From positions 1-64,000 of the forward strand of contig JADHUI010000002.1 of the NCBI GenBank assembly GCA_016784605.1: 64,000 bases of DNA. Direction: 5' to 3'. The position numbers were made by a program, and so were the translations under genes. Source of the DNA: Fidelibacterota bacterium (lineage in GTDB: Bacteria; Fidelibacterota; Marinisomatia; Marinisomatales; UBA1611). Under the pieces are notes generated by a model. It did not search any database and was not told where the DNA came from. It saw only the letters and a list, made by a program, of their open reading frames with translations. This document shows positions 20,101-28,511 of this stretch, one piece after another. Within the stretch, counting starts at the first letter, position 1; each line of letters starts with the position of its first letter.

Positions 20101-21733
20101 TGGTTGTATCAGGGAAAATGAGAACGGTGTTGAATTCACGCCCATCGCCAACCAAAAATATTGATTTTATTGATTCAAAATCTTGGAACAAGTTTTCAAT
20201 TTTTTGGGGCGCAATCGTTTGCCCTCGACTGTTTTTATAAATATCTTTTTTTCGATCGACAATGAAATAATGTCCATTCCTTTCTTCAAAAATATCACCC
20301 GTATGAAACCAACCGCTTTTTAGTAAGGGTGTTTCATTTTCCCCGTAGTATCCAATAGATATATATTCACCACGCAAGAGAAGTTCATGATCCTCAGCTA
20401 ATTTCATTTCGATGCCTGGTAATGGTTTTCCAACAGAGTCCGGCGCATAATCGTTTGGAGGCGTCATGGATATACCGCCTGATGCTTCTGTCATTCCATA
20501 GCCACTCATTAAATGAATGCCGCGATTTTGGAAAAATGTGAAAATATCTGGGTCCAAATATCCAGCTCCAGCAAGACCCCATTTTAAATGTCCACCTGTG
20601 ATTTCTTTTAATAATTCTTGAATAGCTCCATCATCCAAATCACTCGCAGTCCTTTTGGATTCAATCATGTCATACATTTGAACCCATCTTTTTGGAATAC
20701 TGATAAAAACAGATGGTTTTGCAAGTCTAAATCCCTGGAGAATAGAATTAAATGCAGGCGATTCTGAAAATGTATAAGTGGCGCCCCAATAAATAGATCC
20801 CATTAATTCAAAAAAACGCCCAAATGTATGAAATAATGGTAAATAGCATAAAAACACATCTGTATTCCCAACATCAGGAAGAGCCAACGCTCGGGCAAAC
20901 CGTTTTGAAACCATATTAACGTGAGAAAAAGAAATCCCTTTCGGATAATCCGTTGTGCCAGACGTATATAATACTGTCACTGGATCATCAACGTTAATAT
21001 CATCAAATTGATCATAGGTGCGAATGGGTTCTGAACTATGGACTAAATCCAGAAATGATTCCCAATGGTATTTCGTTTGTATGAATTGATCTTTTTCAGA
21101 TATTGCAATAATATTAACAGATGAATGGTCTTGGTAAATGGCATTCCATTTTTGAGCAGCACTTTCACTGCTAATGAATAAATGTGTAATACCAGAATGA
21201 TTTAGCGTATAAGATAAATGGTTTTGAGTCAAATTTATTGGGAGAGGAACAACCGTTGTATGTGAAATAATGCACGCAAGATCCACAAGGGTAGTTTTAA
21301 CTTGATTTGGCGAGAAAATCCCTACAACAATTGGCTCCTGGGAAAGTGCCTGAATGGATTCACTTATATGGCAGATTTGGCTCCAAACTTGGGAATAAGA
21401 AAGAGAATGTAGTTCATCTTTTTCAATAAACTGTAATAAAGGTTTATTCCCATATTTTAATACCCTTTGGAGAAATAATTTCCCAAAATGAAACTGGCTT
21501 TTTCGAATCAGCTTAACGAGAAGTTTTAGCCATTGATCGCGAATAGTTTCCTCGGAAAAATGATTGGCAATCGTTGAATGATGGCATTGATCCAAGAAAT
21601 CATAAATATCCGAAGAAGAAACATCTTTATTTATGAGATCATTTGCCAAATCAATCAGATGCGAATTATTTTGACCCTTAATATTTGATTGGTTGAATAA
21701 TTTCGAAATTCGGTCTTTCATGAGTAATTCCAT
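17153..21733 (-). CDS. Giant fusion: acyl-CoA synthetase (AMP-binding) + large uncharacterised region + C-terminal GNAT
   Basis: YTSGTTDYPKGISFSH, GYGMTEASGG, WFHTGDIFEERNGHYFIVDRKKDIYKNSRGQTIAP; C-terminus GGVFWKN...HIEWVVIKKAFQKNNLSHKLMDECFNRL...FFYKMGF. Confidence 0.85.
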   Translation of the reverse strand: MELLMKDRISKLFNQSNIKGQNNSHLIDLANDLINKDVSSSDIYDFLDQCHHSTIANHFSEETIRDQWLKLLVKLIRKSQFHFGKLFLQRVLKYGNKPLLQFIEKDELHSLSYSQVWSQICHISESIQALSQEPIVVGIFSPNQVKTTLVDLACIISHTTVVPLPINLTQNHLSYTLNHSGITHLFISSESAAQKWNAIYQDHSSVNIIAISEKDQFIQTKYHWESFLDLVHSSEPIRTYDQFDDINVDDPVTVLYTSGTTDYPKGISFSHVNMVSKRFARALALPDVGNTDVFLCYLPLFHTFGRFFELMGSIYWGATYTFSESPAFNSILQGFRLAKPSVFISIPKRWVQMYDMIESKRTASDLDDGAIQELLKEITGGHLKWGLAGAGYLDPDIFTFFQNRGIHLMSGYGMTEASGGISMTPPNDYAPDSVGKPLPGIEMKLAEDHELLLRGEYISIGYYGENETPLLKSGWFHTGDIFEERNGHYFIVDRKKDIYKNSRGQTIAPQKIENLFQDFESIKSIFLVGDGREFNTVLIFPDTTNTIFKFEQASQDEIRQYFSSLILSVNSFLSSFERIVNFAVIQRDFSKELGELTNKNSFNRKKVIENFGDIISPMYQKNYIKLYHGNNEIRIPVWFLRELGIPRTTISWDGKFLTTQSTQGDLPFFWKENRIQIGDYCYEIEDSFFDFQPIIKSPHLWLGNESFVSFCGDLLFRLREFDHYQGIHIIANQSLFEHNEYPHNALDKGLTQLKEFHYLIQAYIHGDKTCFKPLRELIDQSNAQWKQLIRETCIQFFKHPNPRFKIELIEVLLPLLSGDMFFELLKDAFYAFRKQDAFTGFSIQSKRMKEPHYKSIIHSLNHYRSQLNDLDSIGLGFLQTLLLMVSDFGIHHPTGFSWARAELSWWQIAKVPNQIRSTAQKSHFALIKGFRSWLGPVSTLSVDRDTGHEYSWEHVLDFDENVRQKHKEHILHAFMGTTLLREALFIFSNHCLIQLDDIPIKGIWVTHLGSRHGKSVFRILVRTRTLGIHNFVMNVNEQLDRSFLEDETRWLILMGPAYKDDKLVEDFGGYWPGFDVYTEEYIPGETLFQYLERNRNEIHNRRTEDRWQMRWLHFMWNGIYTYLEFWGRSNYTLNIKNPSPRNLIIPEHDYSRGRRLISISDREPVDSIATLYLTLFHQFILETENQFPGLKRMADWEIIFTCTLRVATVNQGIPMLEKLIRTLDKKSIRKSFEELDCTADRIQQFITETKEMGVLTKPVVFASLRYERWLELNTDATRSARSSILEELYQDYHLDTLMDDYPETRVRFFMMSCFKHSSKELIEAFKEIIQNLRNKKMDPMSIAQRIQYIKNEIKLTEDEEFFLAKMLFKNLESGDYIQLVSLEMGETEKLDLVVQVEDSNHQLYRVRPPFKPKEIAKFHSALMEADLNALFQANHEFLLIFDKQNQLAGGVFWKNISSKHVHIEWVVIKKAFQKNNLSHKLMDECFNRLNARGITHATVGFFHEKFFYKMGFQIDPEFGGLVKYIQ

Positions 21734-21913
21734 CTAATAAAGTTAGATAAAAGTAGTCTCCATTCTCAATGAAACATGAAGGATATACAAAACAAATATT
21801 ATTGTAGAAATATCTGACTTAAAAAAATGCAATTGTCCCATCAATGAACTATACTAAATTTCTACCTGATACATACCATATGAATCAACTGAAAACCATT
21901 AATAATTGTAAAT

Positions 21914-23542
21914 ATGTCTGAGATCAATCAACTCAAGCAACGAATTTCCCATTTACAGGGAAGAATTGCCCATTTAAATGAAATCGGGGTTGCTCTATCT
22001 TCTGAAAAGAATACGGATAAACTTTTTGAAATGATTCTAGATGCAGGACAAAAAATTACAAATGCCGACGGTCGCACTCTTTACATGAAGAATAAAGATG
22101 GTAATTTAGATTTTAAAATATTATTAAATGAATCTATGAAAACACATGTAGGAGGTACATCAGGTGTTGAAATACCTTTCTATCCGGTCAAATTATGGCT
22201 TGACGAACATACACCCAATCATAGTAATGTTTCCGCCTATGTGGCATTAACAGGAAAAACGGTCCACATTGACGATGCTTATAAAGAAGAAGGATTTGAT
22301 TTCTCAGGAACAAAAGGATTTGATCAGAAAACTGGATTTCACTCAAAATCATTTTTAACTGTTCCATTGAAAAATCATGAAGATGATATTATTGGCGTCA
22401 TGCAACTTATCAATGCCAGAGATAAAGATGGGAATGTCATTACCTTTTCAGACGAAATGCAGGATCAGGTTGAATCCATCGCTTCTCAAGGGGCTGTTGC
22501 TTTAACAAATAAAAAACTTGTGGAAGAATTAAAAACTTTATTTGAAGCATTTATTAAATTGATTGCTGTCGCCATTGATAAAAAATCACCTTATACAGGC
22601 GGACATTGTGAAAGAGTTCCAATTATTACAATGATGCTTGCTGACGCTGTAGAAAAAACAGATTACGGGAAGTATAAAGATTTTTCTATGAATGACGATG
22701 AACGATATGAATTATATATAGCTGCTTGGTTGCACGATTGTGGAAAAGTTGCCACACCGCCACATGTTGTGGATAAAGGAACAAAACTTGAAACGATTTA
22801 TGATCGAATTGGTCTCATCAATACACGGTTTGAAGTTTTACGCAGAGACGCGAAGATTGCTTATTTAGAAGAAAGAGCCGGATTGCATGAGGCTTCTCAA
22901 GACATTGTAGAAAAGATTGAAACGGATTATCAAACTCGATTAAAACAAATTGATGAGGATCAAGCTTTCCTTCAACATGTAAACCATGGTGGCGAATTCA
23001 TGGAAAAAGATCTTCAAGATAGAGTTGTGAATATTTCAAAATATCCCTATACCATTAACGGGGTTGAAAAACCTTTCCTTAGTAAGGAAGAAGTCGAAAA
23101 TTTAAATATTCCAAAGGGAACACTTACGGACGAGGAACGCACCATTATAAATGATCATATTGTCATTACGATTGATATGCTTGAAAAATTACCTTATCCA
23201 AAACAATTGAAAAATGTACCAGAATTCGCTGGTGGACATCATGAGAAAATGGATGGAACAGGTTATCCAAAAGGGCTAAAAGGGGATCAAATGTCTCCCC
23301 AAGCTAAAATGATGGCCATTGCAGATATTTATGAAGCATTAACGGCAGCGGATCGTCCATATAAAGATGGGAAAAAAATATCTCAAGCCATGCGCATCAT
23401 GGGGTATATGAAAAATGATTACCATATCGATCCTGATTTATTTGAAATTTTCGTTAAAGAGGGTATCTATAAAAAATATGCAGGGGATTATGTAGATAAT
23501 ATTCAAATAGATCTGGTTGAAGAAGATTTGATTATTTCCTAA
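21914..23542 (+). CDS. GAF-domain HD-GYP phosphodiesterase-like protein
   Basis: N-terminal GAF; AWLHDCGKVATPPHV and GGHHEKMDGTGYPKGLKGDQM, ADIYEALTAADRPYK. Confidence 0.92.
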   Translation: MSEINQLKQRISHLQGRIAHLNEIGVALSSEKNTDKLFEMILDAGQKITNADGRTLYMKNKDGNLDFKILLNESMKTHVGGTSGVEIPFYPVKLWLDEHTPNHSNVSAYVALTGKTVHIDDAYKEEGFDFSGTKGFDQKTGFHSKSFLTVPLKNHEDDIIGVMQLINARDKDGNVITFSDEMQDQVESIASQGAVALTNKKLVEELKTLFEAFIKLIAVAIDKKSPYTGGHCERVPIITMMLADAVEKTDYGKYKDFSMNDDERYELYIAAWLHDCGKVATPPHVVDKGTKLETIYDRIGLINTRFEVLRRDAKIAYLEERAGLHEASQDIVEKIETDYQTRLKQIDEDQAFLQHVNHGGEFMEKDLQDRVVNISKYPYTINGVEKPFLSKEEVENLNIPKGTLTDEERTIINDHIVITIDMLEKLPYPKQLKNVPEFAGGHHEKMDGTGYPKGLKGDQMSPQAKMMAIADIYEALTAADRPYKDGKKISQAMRIMGYMKNDYHIDPDLFEIFVKEGIYKKYAGDYVDNIQIDLVEEDLIIS

Positions 23543-23809
23543 ATGAAAAAGAAATCTATCATTTCAATGTCTCGGAATGAGTTAAAGGTATACATTGAAG
23601 AAATCCAAAATGAAATACAAATCCAACTGTCAGAAGGAAAAAATATAGATGATTTTCTCGATACAACCGATTTATTGGATGAATTTGAAACAATCCTTCT
23701 AGATGAAGAATTCAGTATATTTGTCATTACCATTTTACATAATATTCAAAAAGAAGGGGTTATGAATTCTATCCTGGATGCGATAGGATTGTCACTCAAT
23801 AAATTATGA
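23543..23809 (+). CDS. Hypothetical small acidic protein
   Basis: 88 aa, abuts the HD-GYP stop and overlaps the next ATG. Confidence 0.65.
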   Translation: MKKKSIISMSRNELKVYIEEIQNEIQIQLSEGKNIDDFLDTTDLLDEFETILLDEEFSIFVITILHNIQKEGVMNSILDAIGLSLNKL

Positions 23810-25608
23810 CACTTGAAATAGGCATTGTATTATTTTTGCTTGTGGGGACGTTTACTTTATTCGTCACCGAAGTATTCCAAATTGAAGTCACAGCTTTATT
23901 GACTTTATCGGCAATACTTATATTGGGGTATATTTCACCCATTGAAGCCATTGAAGGGTTTTCTAACCCAGCTGTGATTGTTATTGGCTGTTTATTTATA
24001 TTAAGTCATGCATTACAGAAATCGGGAGTGTTGGAATATTTTGTTGTAAAAATAAATAAATTGGTTTCTCGATCTCTCTCACTTGGGTTGACCGTCTATC
24101 TTCTCTCTATCGCTTTAGCCTCAGCTGTTGTCAATAATACAGCCATTGTTGCTATTTTTATGCCTGTAACAATTCGAATCGCCGGGCGATATAAATTGAG
24201 TCCATCAAAAGTACTTATTCCTTTGAGTTATGCCGCCATTTTCGGTGGCACACTCACATTAGTGGGTACATCAACAAATTTATTGGTAAATGCAATCTAT
24301 ACAGCTTCAGGGAATCATGAACCAATGGGTATGTTTGAATTCGCCAAATTTGGTTGGATAAACCTTGTTGTTGGCCTTGCATATTTAGCATGGATTGCCC
24401 CCAAATTACTCCCATCTAGAACAGTAACATCAAGCTTAACAAAAAATTACCATTTAGGTGGATATTTAACTGAAATGATGGTTGTTGAAGGGTCTCCCAT
24501 GATTGGAAAAACTTGTCTCCAACGGGGAATAAATCAAAACTATGATGTGATGGTTTTGGATATTCAAAGAGATAAGCGATTGATTACAACTAATATTAGA
24601 GATACAGAACTTCAGGCAGGTGATATTCTTTTTGTAAGAGGATCGTTAGATGACTTTTTACGTATGAAAGAAGTGGAAAATATCAATTTATTAACGGATG
24701 AAAAGTTGACTCAGAACGAACTTGAACAAGATGATAATATATTGATTGAATGTATTTTAACCGACCGCTCAGATCTCGTTGGCAGAAGTTTAATGGAATT
24801 GAATTTCCGCAGAAAGTTTGGGACTTTTGTTCTCGCCATTCGCCGAGAAGGTTCTTTAATTAGAAAAAAAATAGCTCATCTGGTTTTACGATCATTTGAT
24901 GCATTATTGGTATATGGACCCAAAGATAAAATTCATGAAATGGGGAAGAAAGGTGATTTTATTGTTTTAGAAGAATACGATACTTCTCTTCTGAAAAAGA
25001 AAAATTGGTGGGTTGCAACGGCGGTAATATTATTGGTTGTATCTTTAGCCGCACTCGGTATGGTGCCCATTCTTAAAGGCGCCATTTTGGGCGTTGTCTT
25101 TTTATTTGCTTTTAGAATTATAACTCCAAATGAAGCTTATCAAGCAATTCATTGGCAAGTGATCGTCATGATTGCCGCACTCATTCCATTGGGAAAAGTA
25201 ATTCAAACAACAGGAACGGCCGATTGGATTGGGAATTCCATTATTTCATTTGTCCACAATGTTCCAAGTGATTATCAGCCAGTATTGTTGCTTGCATTAG
25301 TATATTTAATTACAGTTATTTTAACAGAAGTTTCATCCAATGCAGCTACTGCCATAATCATGGCGCCAATTGCTATAGCCATAACGACCCAATTAGGTTT
25401 GGATGCTAGACCCTATATTTTTGCCGTATCCTTTGCGGCTTCCGCATCGTTTATTACACCGATTGGATATCAAACCAATTTGATGGTGTATGGTCCTGGA
25501 GGGTATAAGTTTTCTGACTATTTGCGAGTAGGCTTTCCGTTAGCCATAACATTTTGGATTTTGGCTACATGGATCATTCCAAAAATATGGCCACTTACTT
25601 CATTGTAA
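23806..25608 (+). CDS. SLC13/DASS-type permease with TrkA-C domain
   Basis: Two hydrophobic halves flanking soluble TrkA_C-like region; SNAATAIIMAPIAIA and NTAIVAIFMPVTIR motifs. Confidence 0.88.
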   Translation: MTLEIGIVLFLLVGTFTLFVTEVFQIEVTALLTLSAILILGYISPIEAIEGFSNPAVIVIGCLFILSHALQKSGVLEYFVVKINKLVSRSLSLGLTVYLLSIALASAVVNNTAIVAIFMPVTIRIAGRYKLSPSKVLIPLSYAAIFGGTLTLVGTSTNLLVNAIYTASGNHEPMGMFEFAKFGWINLVVGLAYLAWIAPKLLPSRTVTSSLTKNYHLGGYLTEMMVVEGSPMIGKTCLQRGINQNYDVMVLDIQRDKRLITTNIRDTELQAGDILFVRGSLDDFLRMKEVENINLLTDEKLTQNELEQDDNILIECILTDRSDLVGRSLMELNFRRKFGTFVLAIRREGSLIRKKIAHLVLRSFDALLVYGPKDKIHEMGKKGDFIVLEEYDTSLLKKKNWWVATAVILLVVSLAALGMVPILKGAILGVVFLFAFRIITPNEAYQAIHWQVIVMIAALIPLGKVIQTTGTADWIGNSIISFVHNVPSDYQPVLLLALVYLITVILTEVSSNAATAIIMAPIAIAITTQLGLDARPYIFAVSFAASASFITPIGYQTNLMVYGPGGYKFSDYLRVGFPLAITFWILATWIIPKIWPLTSL

Positions 25609-25642
25609 TTAATGTGTAACCTTATTGTGAAAATATGATCTA

Positions 25643-26239
25643 ATGGTTAATCAATTGGACGAAAAAACATTGATTGAAAACGCTGTAAATGGCGATCAAA
25701 GTGCCATGGCAACGTTAGTAGATTCTCATTCTGCTCGTATTTATAGTTTAGCGATTAAATTGCTTCAAAACGAAGAAGATGCCGAAGATGTTCTACAAGA
25801 AACTTTTATTATTATGTTGAAAAAATTAAACACTTTCTCGGGAAAATCGAGCTTATACACATGGCTCTATCGAATTGCAACTAATCTTGCATTGGGTAAA
25901 CTAAGAAGTAAGCAAATTGTTAATCCAAATGAAGATATAAATAATTTGAGTGAATCAAGTTATTTAGGAAAAGATATTCGTAAATGGGTGAATCCTGTAG
26001 AAAAAGATCAAGATCAATCCATAATGAAGTCGTGTTTGGAAAAAGCCATTTCAAAGTTGCCAGATTCCTATAGGTCAGTCTTTATTATGAGAGATGTGGA
26101 AAAAAATTCTACGAGGCAAACGGCAGAAATATTGGGTCTTTCGGAAGCAAATGTAAAAGTCAGATTAATGAGAGCCCGACTTTATATGAGAGATAGATTA
26201 GCTGAAAATATGAAATGTGTGGAGGTGATAACAACCTAA
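25643..26239 (+). CDS. ECF RNA polymerase sigma factor
   Basis: Region 2 'NEEDAEDVLQETFIIMLKKLNTFSGKSSLYTWLYRIATNLAL'; region 4 'LPDSYRSVFIMRDVEKNSTRQTAEILGLSEANVKVRLMRARLYMRD'. Confidence 0.94.
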   Translation: MVNQLDEKTLIENAVNGDQSAMATLVDSHSARIYSLAIKLLQNEEDAEDVLQETFIIMLKKLNTFSGKSSLYTWLYRIATNLALGKLRSKQIVNPNEDINNLSESSYLGKDIRKWVNPVEKDQDQSIMKSCLEKAISKLPDSYRSVFIMRDVEKNSTRQTAEILGLSEANVKVRLMRARLYMRDRLAENMKCVEVITT

Positions 26240-26490
26240 TGAATGCACATAATCACAATCATAATGATTCCATCATAGATCTTGTTCAGAAACACTTAGG
26301 GAGAGATCTAGGCGCCAAAGCAAAAGGCGAATTGAAACATCATATTGAAGAATGTCCAGATTGTAAAGTGTATGTTGATAGTGTTGAAGAAACAGTCAAA
26401 TTATATAAAAGCATCGATAGTGCCACAGATATTCCATCGGGTGTATCTGAGCGACTATTTAAAGTACTCCATTTAAAAAAGGATTCATAA
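26239..26490 (+). CDS. Zinc-finger anti-sigma factor (zf-HC2)
   Basis: HIEECPDC (H-x3-C-x2-C); ATG at 26239 overlaps the sigma stop; N-terminus MNAHNHNHNDS. Confidence 0.82.
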   Translation: MNAHNHNHNDSIIDLVQKHLGRDLGAKAKGELKHHIEECPDCKVYVDSVEETVKLYKSIDSATDIPSGVSERLFKVLHLKKDS

Positions 26491-26855
26491 TGGCTAAACA
26501 TATTTTAATTCCATCGGAATATTCTGATCCATCACAAGTAGGAGGAAGCCATTTTGGTCGCGCAAAATGGTATGTGCTATTAAATAAAAAAGGAGAAGTC
26601 GATTTGGCGATTCCTGGAGGACCTGATACAGGTCACGGGTTAATCTTTAAACATTTAAAAGATAATTTACCTGAAGCGGTACTTATTTCTGGAGCAGGTA
26701 CGCATGCATTTAAAGTAATGGAAAAATGGGGCGTGCCTCCCAGTCATTATCCTCAAGGCGTATCCATGAAGGATGCAACTATTGCCTATTTTGATAAAAA
26801 ATTATTACCCTTCAATGAGGACGAAGCACATGCTTGCAAAACACACGTACATTGA
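26490..26855 (+). CDS. Dinitrogenase iron-molybdenum cofactor (NifX/NifB-C-like) family protein
   Basis: SHFGRAKWYVLLN...ISGAGTHAFKVMEKWGV; His/Cys C-terminus EAHACKTHVH. Confidence 0.6.
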   Translation: MAKHILIPSEYSDPSQVGGSHFGRAKWYVLLNKKGEVDLAIPGGPDTGHGLIFKHLKDNLPEAVLISGAGTHAFKVMEKWGVPPSHYPQGVSMKDATIAYFDKKLLPFNEDEAHACKTHVH

Positions 26856-27048
26856 AGATTTAGTTCGTGATTATCCTGAGGTTGTTCGACCATTAGCGGA
26901 AAAAGGATTAATTTGTATTGCCTGTGGGGAGCCAGTTTGGGGTACATTAGGTGAATTGGCAGAGAGTAAAAGTATTTCAAATATTGATACGATTATAGAA
27001 GAATTGAATTTAATTATTTCACAAAAAAGAGAGGGAATCACTTCATGA
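26830..27048 (+). CDS. DUF1858-like protein
   Basis: MLAKHTYIEDLVRDYPEVVRPLAEKGLICIACGEPVWGTLGELAE; CxxC. Internal start preferred over 26773. Confidence 0.75.
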   Translation: MLAKHTYIEDLVRDYPEVVRPLAEKGLICIACGEPVWGTLGELAESKSISNIDTIIEELNLIISQKREGITS

Positions 27049-27461
27049 TAAAATCAATATTAATTGTTTTTTTATTGGTTGGGACCGGTGTTTGGATGTA
27101 CAGTGGCCAAAATTCAGCTATCGCCAATGGACAAAAATATTCAATTGAAAATATTCCAAACATTTCAGTTGATGATGTTTTTGCGAAAATAGAAAAAAAT
27201 GAAAATATCCTTATTTTAGATGTAAGAACAAAAGGAGAATACACGGGTCACCTTGGGCATATTGAAAATTCAATTCTTATCCCTGTTCAAGAATTAGGAA
27301 CAAGAGTTGCAGAGATGACTCCTTATAAAGATAAAGAAATTATTGTTGTGTGTCGAAGTGGGAATCGGAGTAGAACAGGAACAATGATATTAATGAATGC
27401 CGGTTACCGTGCAATTAACATGCTTGGGGGAATGAAAGCTTGGAACAAAAAGAAAAAATAA
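27045..27461 (+). CDS. Rhodanese-domain protein
   Basis: LILDVRTKGEYTGHLGHIENSILIPV; active-site CRSGNRSR; N-terminal TM. Confidence 0.92.
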   Translation: MIKSILIVFLLVGTGVWMYSGQNSAIANGQKYSIENIPNISVDDVFAKIEKNENILILDVRTKGEYTGHLGHIENSILIPVQELGTRVAEMTPYKDKEIIVVCRSGNRSRTGTMILMNAGYRAINMLGGMKAWNKKKK

Positions 27462-27664
27462 AGCAACTCAAGGCTCGACTCCCTAAATTAATTTTAGGAG
27501 GCATTGCCGGGGCAAGTTTAGGTTACTTATATTATCATTTTATTGGATGCAATTCTGGGCATTGCGCTATTACAGGAAATCCAATAAATAGTACGGCTTA
27601 TGGCGCATTCGTAGGATTTCTATGGATGTGGCCCGTCAAAAAGAATGGAGAAAAAAAATCATGA
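27440..27664 (+). CDS. Small membrane protein, DUF6132-like
   Basis: GGIAGASLGYLYYHFIGCNSGHCAITGNPINSTAYGAFVG. Confidence 0.65.
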   Translation: MEQKEKIKQLKARLPKLILGGIAGASLGYLYYHFIGCNSGHCAITGNPINSTAYGAFVGFLWMWPVKKNGEKKS

Positions 27665-28047
27665 AATATGGTTATTCAAAAACAGTTTCTTTATCAATGG
27701 AAGTGACAGAATCGAACATAAGAAAATCATTAATGGATGTTGGATTTGGTGTATTGACTGAAATCGATGTTCAGAATGCCATGAAGGAAAAGTTAGGCGA
27801 AACATTTAGACCGTATAAAATTTTAGGAGCATGTAATCCTCCCATTGCTTTTCAAGCATTATCTGAAGAAATTGAAATTGGTTTATTGCTTCCTTGTAAT
27901 ATCGTATTATGGGAGAATGATAATCAATCCGTTACGGTAGCTGCCATCGATGCAAAGGCAATGTTATCTGTTACAGGACGAAATGATATGGCTGAAATGG
28001 CAGATCATATAAATGGATTGTTACATACAGCAATTGATGCTGTATGA
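27661..28047 (+). CDS. DUF302 family protein
   Basis: MKYGYSKTVSLSMEVTESNIRKSLMDVGFGVLTEIDVQNAMKEKLG...YKILGACNPPIAFQAL. Confidence 0.88.
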   Translation: MKYGYSKTVSLSMEVTESNIRKSLMDVGFGVLTEIDVQNAMKEKLGETFRPYKILGACNPPIAFQALSEEIEIGLLLPCNIVLWENDNQSVTVAAIDAKAMLSVTGRNDMAEMADHINGLLHTAIDAV

Positions 28048-28220
28048 GTGACGCTTTATCAATAATTCTTATTTTTGGTGTTTGGTATTTATTGAATAAA
28101 ATAATTTTACCAAAGCTTGGTGTTCCTACGTGACAAGTGCCATATATTCCGTGTGAAGAAGAAAAATTAGAACAACAAAATAGACCAAGAGAAAGAGAAA
28201 ACCCTCATGCCGATGTTTGA
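28044..28220 (+). other. Mini-ORF interrupted by in-frame TGA (candidate Sec codon, nonsense mutation or true stop)
   Basis: MSDALSIILIFGVWYLLNKIILPKLGVPT-[TGA 28131]-QVPYIPCEEEKLEQQNRPRERENPHADV-TGA; ATG overlaps DUF302 stop. Confidence 0.5.
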
Positions 28221-28416
28221 TTATAAATGTGAAAATTGTAATACAATATTTGACGAATTAGTCCCATCAAGTGATACTCCCGACACTCATATCGTTTGCC
28301 CAAAATGTAAAGAAAAACAAGCAAAAAGATTATTGTCTGCACCTGCGGTTTCTGTGGGTGGCAGCCAATCGGTTTCATCGGGTGGTGGATGTAATCCATC
28401 ATCTGGCTTTTCCTGA
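28207..28416 (+). CDS. FmdB-type zinc ribbon protein
   Basis: MPMFDYKCENCNTIFDELV...HIVCPKCKEKQAKRLLSAPA. Confidence 0.9.
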   Translation: MPMFDYKCENCNTIFDELVPSSDTPDTHIVCPKCKEKQAKRLLSAPAVSVGGSQSVSSGGGCNPSSGFS

Positions 28417-28511
28417 GCCAGCTAAGATCTGCGGTCGCAGATTCCCCAATAGCCATTCATTAATTGAATACAATTATTCCTTAAGGATTAATATGTTTTC
28501 GGTTAAATTTA

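Noticed and set aside
28131-28180. Strong bacterial SECIS element after the TGA
   Set aside because: Only a 3-bp UUC/GAA stem with CGUGU loop could be drawn by eye; insufficient to call Sec insertion.
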